The translations under genes and the position numbers were made by a program. Below, piece by piece: positions 16,713-25,126 of a stretch of 64,000 bases of DNA. Within the stretch, counting starts at the first letter, position 1. Each line of letters opens with the position of its first letter. This stretch comes from Mycolicibacterium aurum. GTDB taxonomy: Bacteria > Actinomycetota > Actinomycetes > Mycobacteriales > Mycobacteriaceae. A model generated the notes under the pieces. It was given only the letters and a program-made list of their open reading frames with translations. It had not been told where the DNA came from and did no database searches. The stretch lies in contig NZ_LR134356.1 in NCBI RefSeq assembly GCF_900637195.1, forward strand, positions 5,332,001 through 5,396,000, read 5' to 3'.

Positions 16713-17477
16713 ATGACCACGGGCGCTGTGGACCTCAATGCAGATCTGGGCGAGGGCTTCGGCGTGTGGACGCTCGGTGACGACGACGCGATGTTGGACA
16801 TCGTCACGTCCGCCAACGTCGCCTGCGGCTTCCACGCAGGCGACCCGGCAACGCTGAGGCGGGTCTGCCGATCCGCAGTCGAGCGCGGAGTGCAGATCGG
16901 TGCGCAGGTCAGTTACCGCGACCTCGCCGGGTTCGGGCGGCGCTTCATCGATGTCAGCACCGAAGACCTGATCGCCGACGTGATGTACCAGATCGGAGCG
17001 CTCTCCGCCCTGGCCAGCGCCGCCGGCTCCTCGGTGGCGTACGTCAAACCCCATGGGGCGCTGTACAACTCCATTGTCACGAACCGCCAGCAGGCGCACG
17101 CCGTCGCTGAAGCCGTGCACGCCGTCGACCCCGGACTTCCCGTCCTCGGCCTGGCCGGCTCGGTGTTCTTCACGGCCGCCAAGGACGTCGGGCTGACCAC
17201 CGTGGCCGAGGCGTTCGCCGACCGCGCCTACCGGCCCGACGGCCAGCTGGTCTCCCGGCGTGAGCGCAACGCGGTGCTGCACGACGTCGACGAGATCGCC
17301 GACCGCGTGCTCACCATGGTGACCACGGGCCGGGTCACCGCGGTGGACGGCTCGACCATTCCCATCACCGTCGAATCCGTGTGCGTGCACGGCGATTCAC
17401 CGGGTGCGGTGCAGATCGCGACAGCGGTGCGCAAACGACTGATCGCCGAGGGCGTCGCCGTCAGGGCGTTTCGCTGA
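16713..17477 (+). CDS. pxpA: PxpA, 5-oxoprolinase subunit A (LamB/YcsF family)
   Basis: A 254-residue protein with the family hallmarks VDLNADLGEGFG at the N-terminus, SANVACGFHAGDP near residue 35 and YVKPHGALYN near 110. PxpA works with PxpB and PxpC to hydrolyse 5-oxoproline to glutamate using ATP; no pxpB or pxpC lies next to it here, so its partners must be elsewhere. It starts 6 bases after the aztA stop, which makes it a likely passenger of the zinc-controlled aztA transcript. Its last 17 bases overlap the convergent HTH regulator. Confidence 0.92.
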   Translation: MTTGAVDLNADLGEGFGVWTLGDDDAMLDIVTSANVACGFHAGDPATLRRVCRSAVERGVQIGAQVSYRDLAGFGRRFIDVSTEDLIADVMYQIGALSALASAAGSSVAYVKPHGALYNSIVTNRQQAHAVAEAVHAVDPGLPVLGLAGSVFFTAAKDVGLTTVAEAFADRAYRPDGQLVSRRERNAVLHDVDEIADRVLTMVTTGRVTAVDGSTIPITVESVCVHGDSPGAVQIATAVRKRLIAEGVAVRAFR

Positions 17478-17850
17478 CGCGTGCGTCCCTGTTGGCGCCG
17501 CCCACGATGCTGTCGAGCAGGCCCGGGAGGGCAACGTCCATCGCATCGCGGCGCAGCAGTTGATGGATGAGTCCATCGATCACGAGGCGCTCGGTCACGC
17601 CCGCCTCGCGCAGAATCTTGAAGTGGTGCGTCGCCGTCGACTTGTTGATGCCGTCGTAGAGGGCGCCACACTGCAGCGGAGTGCCCGCGTTGTACAGCCG
17701 TCGCACGATCTCCAAGCGGACCGGGTCGTGGATCGCGCTCAGGACCTGCTGCACCGATCCGACCGGGTGCGGTGGTAGGCCGGCGACCGGCGCGTCCTTC
17801 GGCACGGGAATATCCTTCGTCACATTCGGTTTGATGTTCGTCGTACCCAA
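17461..17850 (-). CDS. ArsR-type winged-helix regulator without an obvious metal site
   Basis: A 129-residue regulator with a winged helix-turn-helix typical of ArsR/SmtB proteins: VLSAIHDPVRLEIVRRLYN (about residues 37-55) then TATHHFKILREAGV as recognition helix. The usual metal-binding ELCVCDL or paired Cys/His sites are not seen; there is one Cys in LQCGALYDGI. It is divergent from the MFS transporter starting at 17911 and most simply regulates it. The end overlaps pxpA by 17 bases (convergent). ATG 17850 is the most upstream in-frame start and gives an unstructured 30-residue leader. Confidence 0.82.
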   Translation of the reverse strand: MGTTNIKPNVTKDIPVPKDAPVAGLPPHPVGSVQQVLSAIHDPVRLEIVRRLYNAGTPLQCGALYDGINKSTATHHFKILREAGVTERLVIDGLIHQLLRRDAMDVALPGLLDSIVGGANRDARVSETP

Positions 17851-17910
17851 CGTACGCTCGATCAGGTTCGATGACTGTCAAACTTACTCACATCGGGGGT
17901 GTCACACCGC

Positions 17911-19119
17911 ATGGTGGCGTTCGACCGGCCGATCACCGAGACGCAGCGGTGGGCCTACCCGCTGTTGCTCGTCCTCAGCGGCGTGGCCCTGGGGGTGTCC
18001 GGTCTGCCCGCACCGCTGTACGGCATCTATGAGTCGAACTGGCATCTGTCGCCGCTGGCCACCACCATCGTGTTCGCGGTGTACGCCGTCGCCGCCCTCG
18101 GCGCGGTGTTGGTGTCGGGCAAGATCTCCGACGTCGTCGGTCGCAAGCCTGTACTGCTCGGCGCACTCGTCGCCCTCCTCGTCGGGCTCGGGGTCTTTCT
18201 GATCGCCGACAGCATGGCGATGCTGCTGCTCGCCCGCACCATCCACGGCGCCGCTGTCGGCTCGATCGTCGTCGCCGGTGCGGCGGCCCTGCTGGACCTG
18301 CGGCCTGATCACGGCCGGCGCTCGGGACAACTCAGCGGCGTGGCATTCAACATCGGCATGACCGTCGCGATCTTCGGGTCCGCGCTGCTGGCCCAGTACG
18401 CGCCCCATCCGCTGCGCACTCCCTACGCCGTCGTCGCGGTGATCTGCCTGGTGGTCGGCGCCGGGGTGCTGGCGCTGCGCGAACCGCACACCGCGCGCAC
18501 CCGCGGTCCGATCCGGATCGCCCGACCCGCCGTACCCAAGGAGATCCGTAGCGACTTCTGGTTCTCGGCGCTGGGCGCCATGGCGTCCTGGTCCGTGCTC
18601 GGTGTGCTGCTGTCGCTGTACCCGTCGCTGGCGGCACAGCAGACCCACATCGACAATCTGGTCTTCGGCGGCGGTGTCGTCGGCACCACCGCCTTCGCCG
18701 CCGCTCTCGCGCAACTGGCCGCCACTCGGCTGCCGGCGCGGTACTCGGCGATCATCGGCGACGTGGGGATGGCGGTGTCGTTGCTCCTGACGATCCCGGT
18801 GCTGCTCACCCACCAGTGGCAGTTGGTGTTCGTCGCTGCCGCGCTGCTCGGCGCCACGTTCGGCCTGGGCTTCGGCGGCTCACTACGGCACCTGTCCGAC
18901 GTGGTCCCTGCCGGCAGGCGGGGTGAGACGATGTCGGCGTTCTATCTGCTCGCGTACTCGGCGATGGCCGTGCCGACGCTGATCGCCGGCTGGGCCGCAA
19001 CCCGATGGGATCTGGCGGCGGTGTTCCCCTGGTTCGCCGCAACCGTGGCCGCAGCCTGCCTGGGGGCCGCGATCGCCGGTCTCCTCAACTCGCGGGCCGC
19101 AGCGTCAGCGAGCGCCTGA
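17911..19119 (+). CDS. Major facilitator superfamily efflux transporter
   Basis: About 402 residues with some 12 hydrophobic segments. The loop 2-3 MFS signature reads GKISDVVGRKPVLL (about residues 70-83), and the second half has a matching break near residue 200 (after ALREPHTARTRGPIR). Substrate cannot be predicted; such DHA1-like proteins export drugs or metabolites. It is divergent from the ArsR-type regulator. ATG 17911 is preferred (GGGGG about 11 bases upstream); GTG 17899 would add MSHR. Its 3' end overlaps the convergent ctpC-like gene by 15 bases. Confidence 0.88.
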   Translation: MVAFDRPITETQRWAYPLLLVLSGVALGVSGLPAPLYGIYESNWHLSPLATTIVFAVYAVAALGAVLVSGKISDVVGRKPVLLGALVALLVGLGVFLIADSMAMLLLARTIHGAAVGSIVVAGAAALLDLRPDHGRRSGQLSGVAFNIGMTVAIFGSALLAQYAPHPLRTPYAVVAVICLVVGAGVLALREPHTARTRGPIRIARPAVPKEIRSDFWFSALGAMASWSVLGVLLSLYPSLAAQQTHIDNLVFGGGVVGTTAFAAALAQLAATRLPARYSAIIGDVGMAVSLLLTIPVLLTHQWQLVFVAAALLGATFGLGFGGSLRHLSDVVPAGRRGETMSAFYLLAYSAMAVPTLIAGWAATRWDLAAVFPWFAATVAAACLGAAIAGLLNSRAAASASA

Positions 19120-21264
19120 CTCCGACGCGGTCAGCTCATAGCGGATGAGCCGGGAGCTGTTGGCCACCACGGCAACCGACGACGCGTTGTGCAGTACCGC
19201 GGCGAGCACCGGTGACAGCGCTCCACCGGCTCCGATCAGCAGACCCAGCGCGTTGACCGCGATCGACATCGCGTAGTTCTGCCGGATCACGTCGACCGCC
19301 CTGGCCCCGAGATCGCGGACGTCCAGCAGGCGCGTCAGATCATCGCTCGCGAGTGCGACATCCGCGGTCTCGACCGCGACGTCGGTGCCTCCCAGGCCCA
19401 TGGCGATGCCGATGTCGGCCTCGGCGAGCGCGGGCGCGTCGTTGACGCCGTCGCCAACCATCGCCACGGTGTGCCCCTCGGCACGAAGCCTGCGAACTGT
19501 GTCGAGCTTGTCGTCCGGCAGCACCTCGGCCTGCCATTCAGTGATCCCGAGCTGGTGGGCCACCACCGCGGCGACATCGGGATGATCCCCGGTCAGCATG
19601 ATGATTCGCCGAACACCATTGGCGCGCAGGCGTTCCAGCACTCCGACTGCTTCCGGCCGGACCTCGTCGCGAAGGCTGATCAGCCCGACCAGTTTGCCGT
19701 CCACCGCCAACAGCAGAGGCGTCTCCGACTGCTTGCGCAGGGTGTCCACCCACTCCGTGGCCTTCTTGGTGACGCGCACCTTCTCCTGTCGCAGCAGAGA
19801 CGGGCTGCCCAGCAGCAGGGTGCGTCCGTCGGCCCGGGTGCGCATCCCCAGACCGACGAGCACCTCGCACTCCTCGTGCGGCGGGATCTCGATGTGCCGC
19901 TCCTGCGTCGATCGGATCACGGCCTCGGCCAGTGGGTGCCTGGAGTGGATCTCCGAGCTCGCGGCGTACGCCAGTACCTGCTCCGGCTCCCAATCTTTAT
20001 GGAAAGCAACTACATTGGTGACAATTGGACGTCCGACCGTGAGAGTTCCGGTCTTGTCGAAGACCACGGCATCGACCCGTCCGGCTTGCTCGAGATGCGA
20101 GCCACCCTTGATCAGGATGCCCCGGCGGGCCCCGTTGCCGATCGCGGCACTGATCGCGGTGGGGGTCGACAGTCCCACTGCACACGGGCAGGCGACCAAC
20201 AGCATCGTCATGGCACGCCGCACATCCCGGGTCACGATCAGCGTGGCGGCAGACAGCAGGAACGACGCGGGAACGAACCTGCGGGAGAAGCTCTCCCCGA
20301 TCGTCTGTATCGGCGCGCGGTCTTCCTGTGCCTCCTCGACGCGGGAGATGATGCGTCCGATCGTCGTCTCCCGACCGACCGCCTCGGCGCGCACCACGAG
20401 GCGGCCGCGCACCACGACGGACCCGGCGAACACCCGGGCGCCCGACGTGACGGCGACGGGCAGATTCTCCCCGGTGATCGCCGACTGGTCCACGATCGCC
20501 TCGCCGTCGACGACGACGCCGTCGACGGGAAGCCCGACCTGATCGTGAATAACCACCTCGTCGCCGATCCGGAGTTCATCGGTGGCGACCTCGACCTCCG
20601 TGCCGTCGGCCAGCCGGACCCACGCGGTGTCCTGGTTGCCCTGCAGCAGGTTCGCGATCGCCCTCCTGGTCCGTCGCAATGTCAGGTCCTGAAGGTACTC
20701 ACCGATGTTCAGCAGCCACAGCACCGTGAGCGCGACGACGTTCTCGCGCAGCACCAGGCTGGCGATCGTCGCGGCACTCACCAGGACGTCAGTGCCCGCC
20801 GACCGGCCACCGCGCAAAGTGCGCAACGCACCTCGCAGAAAGGGATAGCCGGTGAAGATCGTGACGCCGGTCGCCGCAAGTCGGCTGGTCGGCCCCAGCA
20901 GCGGCGGGCGAGCGAATACATATCGCCGCGCCCCCAGCAGGACGAGAGCGGTGCCGCCGACCGCCATGCGCAGCACGTCGGCATTGGTGACGTCAGCCGA
21001 GTGAGGCGCGCGCTTGGGGACCAGTTGCCTGGCGACGTGCGCGGCCGACTCGATGGACGCCAGAACCGATGCCCGTTCACAGCGTTTCGGCGAGTACCAC
21101 ACGACCACCGACGCAGTACGGGGATAGGCGTGCACGGCACGTACGCCCGCTACCTGTTCGACGGCGTCCTCGATCGCGACGGCGCGGGTCGGGTCGTTGC
21201 GCAGCCACGGCGCGTGCAGGCGCATCCGGCCCGCAGCGTCCGATAGGACGGTCAGGGCCACCAC
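19105..21264 (-). CDS. ctpC: CtpC-like metal-exporting P1-type ATPase
   Basis: A 719-residue P-type ATPase nearly the same length and sequence as M. tuberculosis CtpC, the transporter needed to survive zinc excess (also described for manganese). Visible: transmembrane metal site CPC in LLVACPCAVGLSTPTA, phosphorylation motif DKTGTLTVGRP, SEIHSRHPLAEA with the HP nucleotide-site dipeptide, GDGVNDAPALAEADIG hinge, and TGES-type actuator loop ITGENLP. The N-terminal soluble region (residues 1-90) lacks a CxxC HMA motif. The GTG start lies 2 bases after the stop of the small PacL1-like gene, so the two form one operon. No Zur-type box precedes it, fitting an efflux rather than uptake role. Confidence 0.92.
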   Translation of the reverse strand: MVALTVLSDAAGRMRLHAPWLRNDPTRAVAIEDAVEQVAGVRAVHAYPRTASVVVWYSPKRCERASVLASIESAAHVARQLVPKRAPHSADVTNADVLRMAVGGTALVLLGARRYVFARPPLLGPTSRLAATGVTIFTGYPFLRGALRTLRGGRSAGTDVLVSAATIASLVLRENVVALTVLWLLNIGEYLQDLTLRRTRRAIANLLQGNQDTAWVRLADGTEVEVATDELRIGDEVVIHDQVGLPVDGVVVDGEAIVDQSAITGENLPVAVTSGARVFAGSVVVRGRLVVRAEAVGRETTIGRIISRVEEAQEDRAPIQTIGESFSRRFVPASFLLSAATLIVTRDVRRAMTMLLVACPCAVGLSTPTAISAAIGNGARRGILIKGGSHLEQAGRVDAVVFDKTGTLTVGRPIVTNVVAFHKDWEPEQVLAYAASSEIHSRHPLAEAVIRSTQERHIEIPPHEECEVLVGLGMRTRADGRTLLLGSPSLLRQEKVRVTKKATEWVDTLRKQSETPLLLAVDGKLVGLISLRDEVRPEAVGVLERLRANGVRRIIMLTGDHPDVAAVVAHQLGITEWQAEVLPDDKLDTVRRLRAEGHTVAMVGDGVNDAPALAEADIGIAMGLGGTDVAVETADVALASDDLTRLLDVRDLGARAVDVIRQNYAMSIAVNALGLLIGAGGALSPVLAAVLHNASSVAVVANSSRLIRYELTASESGAR

Positions 21265-21266
21265 CG

Positions 21267-21551
21267 TCAGTGGTCGTGGGTGTGCGCGGCATCGGCGACC
21301 GCAGGGGGTGGGCTTTCCTCGCCGATCCGCTCACGGGCCTCCGCGACGACGTCGGCGGCCTTCAGCCGCGCCGACTCCGCGCCTTCCTCGGCCTTGCGGA
21401 CACCACGCAGGGCCCAGGCGGTCGCCGTGACCGACGCCTCGCGGATCGGAGCCTTCGCGACGGCCTTCCGGACGCCCTGGTAGGCGGCCACGCCCACCGC
21501 ACCGGTCACGACTGTCGACGCTGCCTTCGCCAACAACAGATGGAGTGCCAT
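21267..21551 (-). CDS. PacL1-like (DUF1490, Rv3269 family) partner of CtpC
   Basis: A 94-residue protein with an N-terminal hydrophobic segment (ASTVVTGAVGVAAYQGV, residues about 11-27), an Ala/Glu/Lys-rich amphipathic middle and a C-terminal metal-binding tail ADAAHTHDH. This is the architecture of Rv3269/PacL1, which forms membrane platforms with CtpC and binds zinc through an Asp/His C-terminus. The gene sits directly upstream of the ctpC-like gene, as in M. tuberculosis. Start ATG 21551 has GGTGGGC upstream but no strong ribosome site. Confidence 0.88.
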   Translation of the reverse strand: MALHLLLAKAASTVVTGAVGVAAYQGVRKAVAKAPIREASVTATAWALRGVRKAEEGAESARLKAADVVAEARERIGEESPPPAVADAAHTHDH

Positions 21552-21615
21552 GGGCCCACCTTAGCTGTCGAACGCGATGTCCAGTTCAGCGTTGCGGGCA
21601 AGGGCGGGTGGCACA

Positions 21616-22617
21616 ATGGCCGCCGTGGCAGCCGCCGTGACACCGTCGACAGGTCGGCGAATCGGCTCGATGCACGTCCTCGTCGCGGCCGTAATCGCAC
21701 TGGCGCTCGTCGGCGGAACGCTGCGGAGCTTCGTCGCCGGCACACCCGACGTCGCCACCGCGGCCACGGTGTTCTGCGGAATCTTCGTGCAGGCTCTGCC
21801 CTTTCTTGCTCTCGGAGTCGTCATCAGCGGCGCGGTGGCGGCCTTCGCCACACCGGAGCGGCTGGCGCGATGGGTGCCACGGCGCCCCGCCGCGGCCATC
21901 CTGGCGGCCGGTGTCAGTGGCGCTGCGCTGCCCGGATGCGAGTGCGGCTCGGTACCGATCGCGCGGCGGCTGTTCGGGGAGGGCTCGGTGGGGGCGGCGG
22001 CGCTGACCTTCATGCTTGCCGCGCCCGCGATTAATCCCGTCGTACTGGTGGCCACCGCGGTGGCATTCCCGGGGGAACCGGGCATGGTGCTGGCCCGGTG
22101 CGTGGCCTCGTTGATCACCGCACTCATCATGGGCGCCTTGTGGTCTCGGTTCGGTGAGCGCCGATGGATCACCCGGCAGACGCCGCATTCGCACGGCGCT
22201 GACGATGCCCGCTGGACGGTGTTCTCCGAAGCCGCGCGCCACGACTTCCTACAGGCGGCGTCCTACCTGGTGCTCGGGGCGGCAGCAGCGGCGGCACTGC
22301 ACGTCCTGGTGCCGACGTGGGTGTACGAGCATCTGGCGGGGCAGTTGTTCCTGGGAATCCTGGTGATGGCTGTGCTCGCGGTCATCCTCGCGTTGTGTTC
22401 GGAAGCCGATGCGTTCGTGGCCGCCAGCCTGTCGATGCTGCCGCTGTTGCCGCGACTGGTTTTCCTGGTTGTGGGCCCCGCCATCGACATCAAGCTGTTC
22501 GCCATGCAGGCGGGGATGTTCGGCCGCGCTTTTGCCGTGCGGTTCGCTCCGGTCACGTTCGTCGTCGCGACGGTGGTCGCGACGGGCGTCGGCCTCGTGG
22601 TGCTGGGGAATCGATGA
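21616..22617 (+). CDS. YraQ/DUF318-family permease
   Basis: About 333 residues, polytopic membrane protein with the DUF318 signature GAALPGCECGSVPIARRL (Cys pair in the first half) and LAAPAINPVVLVAT, and a second half repeating the pattern with CSEADAFVAASL. The family is predicted to move a metal or metal complex, but no transport substrate has been settled. It overlaps the TIGR03943 gene by 4 bases (ATGA), the usual pair. ATG 21616 is chosen; ATG 21577 would add 13 residues and reach closer to the divergent PacL1-like start. Internal HSHGADD between residues about 195-201 is a possible metal-binding loop. Confidence 0.87.
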   Translation: MAAVAAAVTPSTGRRIGSMHVLVAAVIALALVGGTLRSFVAGTPDVATAATVFCGIFVQALPFLALGVVISGAVAAFATPERLARWVPRRPAAAILAAGVSGAALPGCECGSVPIARRLFGEGSVGAAALTFMLAAPAINPVVLVATAVAFPGEPGMVLARCVASLITALIMGALWSRFGERRWITRQTPHSHGADDARWTVFSEAARHDFLQAASYLVLGAAAAAALHVLVPTWVYEHLAGQLFLGILVMAVLAVILALCSEADAFVAASLSMLPLLPRLVFLVVGPAIDIKLFAMQAGMFGRAFAVRFAPVTFVVATVVATGVGLVVLGNR

Positions 22618-23327
22618 GCCGCGAGACCGAGAATGCGCTGCTGTTGCTCGTCGGCCTGAGCACCGTGATCGTCACGATGAGCGGTTCCTTCACCCGCTAT
22701 GTCAAGCCATCTTTGGAGCCCTGGCTCATCGCGTCGGCGGTCCTGCTGATCGGGCTGGCACTGGTGTCGATCGCACGCGACGTCCGACGCGGCGGAAGCT
22801 CGGGCAGCCACGATGATCACGGACACCGCGCCGGCGTCGTGTGGCTGCTGCTGATCCCGATCGCCCTGCTGGCGTTCGTGGTACCCCCGGCCATCGGTCC
22901 GCAGACGGCTCGTCCAGCCGTCGCGGAGGTCTCCACCGACGTACTCCGGCGGCCGTTTCCACCGTTACCCGACGAACGGGCCGCAGAACTCTCACTGCCC
23001 GATCTGCTGATCCGGAACGCCCAGGATTCAGCGGGGACACTCGACAACCGGCTCGTCAGCGTCACCGGATTCACCATCAAGGACGGCGACCGTACCGACC
23101 TCGGGCGCGTGGTCATCCTGTGCTGTGCCGCGGATGCCCAGCTGGCCCGGATCACGCTGACGGGCCCCGCCGCGGACACGGCGTCCCGCCTTCCTGACGG
23201 GACATGGGTGCGCATCGAGGGAAAAGTGCCCGCGGGACAATCTGATTCGTCCCGTTCCACCATCCCGCGCATCGACGTTCTGGACGTCGCGCAGATCGAA
23301 CCTCCCGCGAACACCTACAGCTACTGA
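22614..23327 (+). CDS. TIGR03943 (DUF1980) permease-associated membrane protein
   Basis: About 237 residues: two N-terminal membrane segments, a His/Asp-rich loop SHDDHGHRAG near residue 64, a third membrane segment, then a large extracytoplasmic domain with FTIKDGDRTDLGRVVILCCAADAQ, the family's conserved CC motif. It pairs with the YraQ permease upstream (ATGA overlap). The role is unknown; the frequent partners in zinc-regulated loci and the His-rich loop suggest metal handling, which is inference. The transcript probably ends before the Zur-type box at 23356, where the next gene has its own promoter. Confidence 0.88.
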   Translation: MSRETENALLLLVGLSTVIVTMSGSFTRYVKPSLEPWLIASAVLLIGLALVSIARDVRRGGSSGSHDDHGHRAGVVWLLLIPIALLAFVVPPAIGPQTARPAVAEVSTDVLRRPFPPLPDERAAELSLPDLLIRNAQDSAGTLDNRLVSVTGFTIKDGDRTDLGRVVILCCAADAQLARITLTGPAADTASRLPDGTWVRIEGKVPAGQSDSSRSTIPRIDVLDVAQIEPPANTYSY

Positions 23328-23355
23328 CATCCCGCCGGACACGGCAGCGATTCGC

Positions 23356-23378
23356 TTATTGAAAACGATTTCTATTAA
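23356..23378. promoter_or_regulatory. Zur-type box upstream of the Mrf-like gene
   Basis: TTA-t-TGAAAAC-g-ATTTCTA-t-TAA, centred on G23367, keeps the same outer TTA/TAA and spacing as the other three sites though the right half is weaker. It ends 10 bases before the GTG start at 23389, again close enough to imply a very short leader. Confidence 0.75.
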
Positions 23379-23388
23379 CCTTGATCGC

Positions 23389-24594
23389 GTGAACCGCACT
23401 CCAGTAATCGTGGTGGCCGGCCAGCGTCTGACGCAGCCCGCCTGCGACCGACTGGTCCAGAGCCTGGGAACGCTCGTGGTCAGACACCGCTTCGATGGGC
23501 AGGTAGTAGTCCGCTCGGTGACCATCGGCCGCGGCCCGAGTGCCGACACGTCCGAATGGCCCGTGGAGCTCGTCAACTGTTGCGTCGACTGCACGATCCG
23601 CGACGATCTGCTCATTCTGCTGCGCCGGCTACACCGCCGCGACGACGTCCGTCGCATCATCGTCGACCTGCCCCCCTGGTTCGAGCCGGAACCCGTCTGC
23701 TGGGCAATCAACAACGTCGACGTGCACGTCGGACCTGGATACCTCGACGGCCCCGCCGCGCGCGACGTACGCATCGAGGCGACCGTGAGCAGTGTGACCA
23801 CCGAGGACTGGCTGCCCCAGGCCCTTGGCGAGGAGACACTCCATGACGACCGCACCGTCGCGCAGGTCGTCGTCGGGCAGGCGGAATTCGCCGACGTTCT
23901 CGTGCTGTCGGCGCCGGACCCGGAAACACACGCGGTGCTGCGCCGGCTGTCCCCGCGGGCCAAGATCATCACTGACCCAGAGGAATTGGAAGCCGCGCTG
24001 TCCAAGCTGGACTCGGGCTCACGGCGCGGCCGCGACCACGACCCCCACGAACCGCTGTTGGCCGGCGAGCCGCCGCTGTCCACCGACGGGGACGTCACGC
24101 TCGTCGTGTTCGAAGCGGACCGGCCGTTTCACCCACTGCGCCTACACCGCGCGATCGACGATCTTCTGGACGGCGTCGTCCGGGTTCGTGGACGGGCATG
24201 GCTGGCGAGCCAGCCCGACACGGTGCTGTGGATCGAGTCCGCGGGAGGCGGCCTCCAGGTCGGCAATGCCGGCACCTGGCTGGTGGCCGCGGATTCCGGC
24301 GAGCCGGTCGAGTCCGACGCTCAGCGCCTCGCACTGGCGAGCCTGCGGTGGAACGATCGTTTCGGCGACCGCCACATCTCGCTGACCGCGTTGCTCTGCG
24401 GCGCAGATCCCCAGGTAATCCACGACGTCCTGTCCGGGGCGCTGCTGACCGACGACGAACTCTCGCGGCCCGACGTCTGGGCAGACTTCGACGACCCGTT
24501 CGGCGAATGGCACGAGGACCCGTGTGAGACTTTCGAGGACGCGCGAGACGCGCCCTGGACCCTGCCGGAAGGTGGCGACGCCCCCAGCGGGTGA
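23389..24594 (+). CDS. Mrf-like (Rv0106-type) degenerate COG0523 protein
   Basis: About 401 residues, similar along its length to M. tuberculosis Rv0106 (shared HRFDG, CTIRDDLL, LLRRLHRRD, DPFGEWHEDPC). In mycobacteria this family includes Mrf, which recruits the hibernation factor Mpy to zinc-free ribosomes under zinc starvation. Unlike the GTPase at 10334-11488 it has no P-loop: the first strand reads VIVVAGQRLTQPA without GxxGxGKT, although the CxxC-like NCCVDCTIRDD and the CobW C-terminal domain (VFEADRPFHPLRLHRA) remain. The GTG start at 23389 matches the homologue; a Zur-type box lies 10 bases upstream. It converges on the L31B gene across a terminator. Confidence 0.86.
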   Translation: MNRTPVIVVAGQRLTQPACDRLVQSLGTLVVRHRFDGQVVVRSVTIGRGPSADTSEWPVELVNCCVDCTIRDDLLILLRRLHRRDDVRRIIVDLPPWFEPEPVCWAINNVDVHVGPGYLDGPAARDVRIEATVSSVTTEDWLPQALGEETLHDDRTVAQVVVGQAEFADVLVLSAPDPETHAVLRRLSPRAKIITDPEELEAALSKLDSGSRRGRDHDPHEPLLAGEPPLSTDGDVTLVVFEADRPFHPLRLHRAIDDLLDGVVRVRGRAWLASQPDTVLWIESAGGGLQVGNAGTWLVAADSGEPVESDAQRLALASLRWNDRFGDRHISLTALLCGADPQVIHDVLSGALLTDDELSRPDVWADFDDPFGEWHEDPCETFEDARDAPWTLPEGGDAPSG

Positions 24595-24615
24595 TCGCCA
24601 TCTCTGTTCAGTCTC

Positions 24616-24657
24616 GCGGAGTAGCGGCCCCCAAATGCCTTGCTTCTCCGCTGTTTT
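24616..24657 (+). terminator. Intrinsic terminator after the Mrf-like gene
   Basis: Arms 24616-24625 (GCGGAGTAGC) and 24642-24651 (GCTTCTCCGC) pair at 9 of 10 positions around a 16-base loop and are followed by TGTTTT. It lies 22 bases after the stop of the Mrf-like gene, in the convergent gap with the L31B gene. Confidence 0.65.
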
Positions 24658-24696
24658 CAGAGCCTGATCCAGGCACCTTACCCAGACCGGCCGCCG

Positions 24697-24975
24697 TCAG
24701 CGATCGGACTCGGCACCGGCATTCCTGGATCCGTAACGGCGCCTGAACTTCTCCACCTGTCCCGCCGCGTCGACGATCCGCCGGCTGCCCGTCCAGAACG
24801 GATGCGAGTCCGACGTCACCTCGACGACCACGAGGGGATACTCGCGCACACCAGCCGGAGTCTCCCAGGCCACGGTCCTCTCGCTCGTCATCGTGGATCG
24901 GGTGAGGAACTGCTTGCCGGTGTTGGCGTCCTGGAAGACGACCGGGTGGTAGTCGGGATGGATTCCTGGCTTCAT
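24697..24975 (-). CDS. rpmE2: Ribosomal protein L31 type B (zinc-free paralogue)
   Basis: About 92 residues with the L31 signature (GIHPDYHPVVFQDANTGKQF then SDSHPFWTGSRRIVDAAGQV and KFRRRYG). It lacks the CxxC zinc ribbon of type A L31, which defines the zinc-independent form that replaces the zinc-binding one under starvation and frees zinc. ATG 24975 is chosen because MKPGIHPDYHP is the family N-terminus and GAGAAGG precedes it. A Zur-type box lies about 40-60 bases upstream (25014-25036). The other alternative ribosomal proteins that often accompany mrf-like genes (S14, S18, L28, L33) are not in this window. Confidence 0.93.
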   Translation of the reverse strand: MKPGIHPDYHPVVFQDANTGKQFLTRSTMTSERTVAWETPAGVREYPLVVVEVTSDSHPFWTGSRRIVDAAGQVEKFRRRYGSRNAGAESDR

Positions 24976-25013
24976 GCGCACCTTCTCACTCTCCGACCTC
25001 ACTCTCCGACATC

Positions 25014-25036
25014 TTACTGACAATCATTTCCATTAA
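25014..25036. promoter_or_regulatory. Zur-type box upstream of rpmE2
   Basis: TTA-c-TGACAAT-c-ATTTCCA-t-TAA, centred on C25025, with five of seven inner pairs and all three outer pairs matching. It lies in the divergent gap between rpmE2 and the small ANTAR gene and could control both. Confidence 0.8.
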
Positions 25037-25126
25037 TACCGGTTCGCGCGTAGAGTGGCAAGCCAAGGCCGGCCTCGACCTCGGCACCGGCATGGGAGCA
25101 GGAGGTGCCCGGTAGACCCGGTAGAC

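Noticed and set aside
19471..21246. Open frame of about 590 codons opposite the ctpC-like gene
   Set aside because: Low-complexity translation antisense to a well-conserved P-type ATPase.
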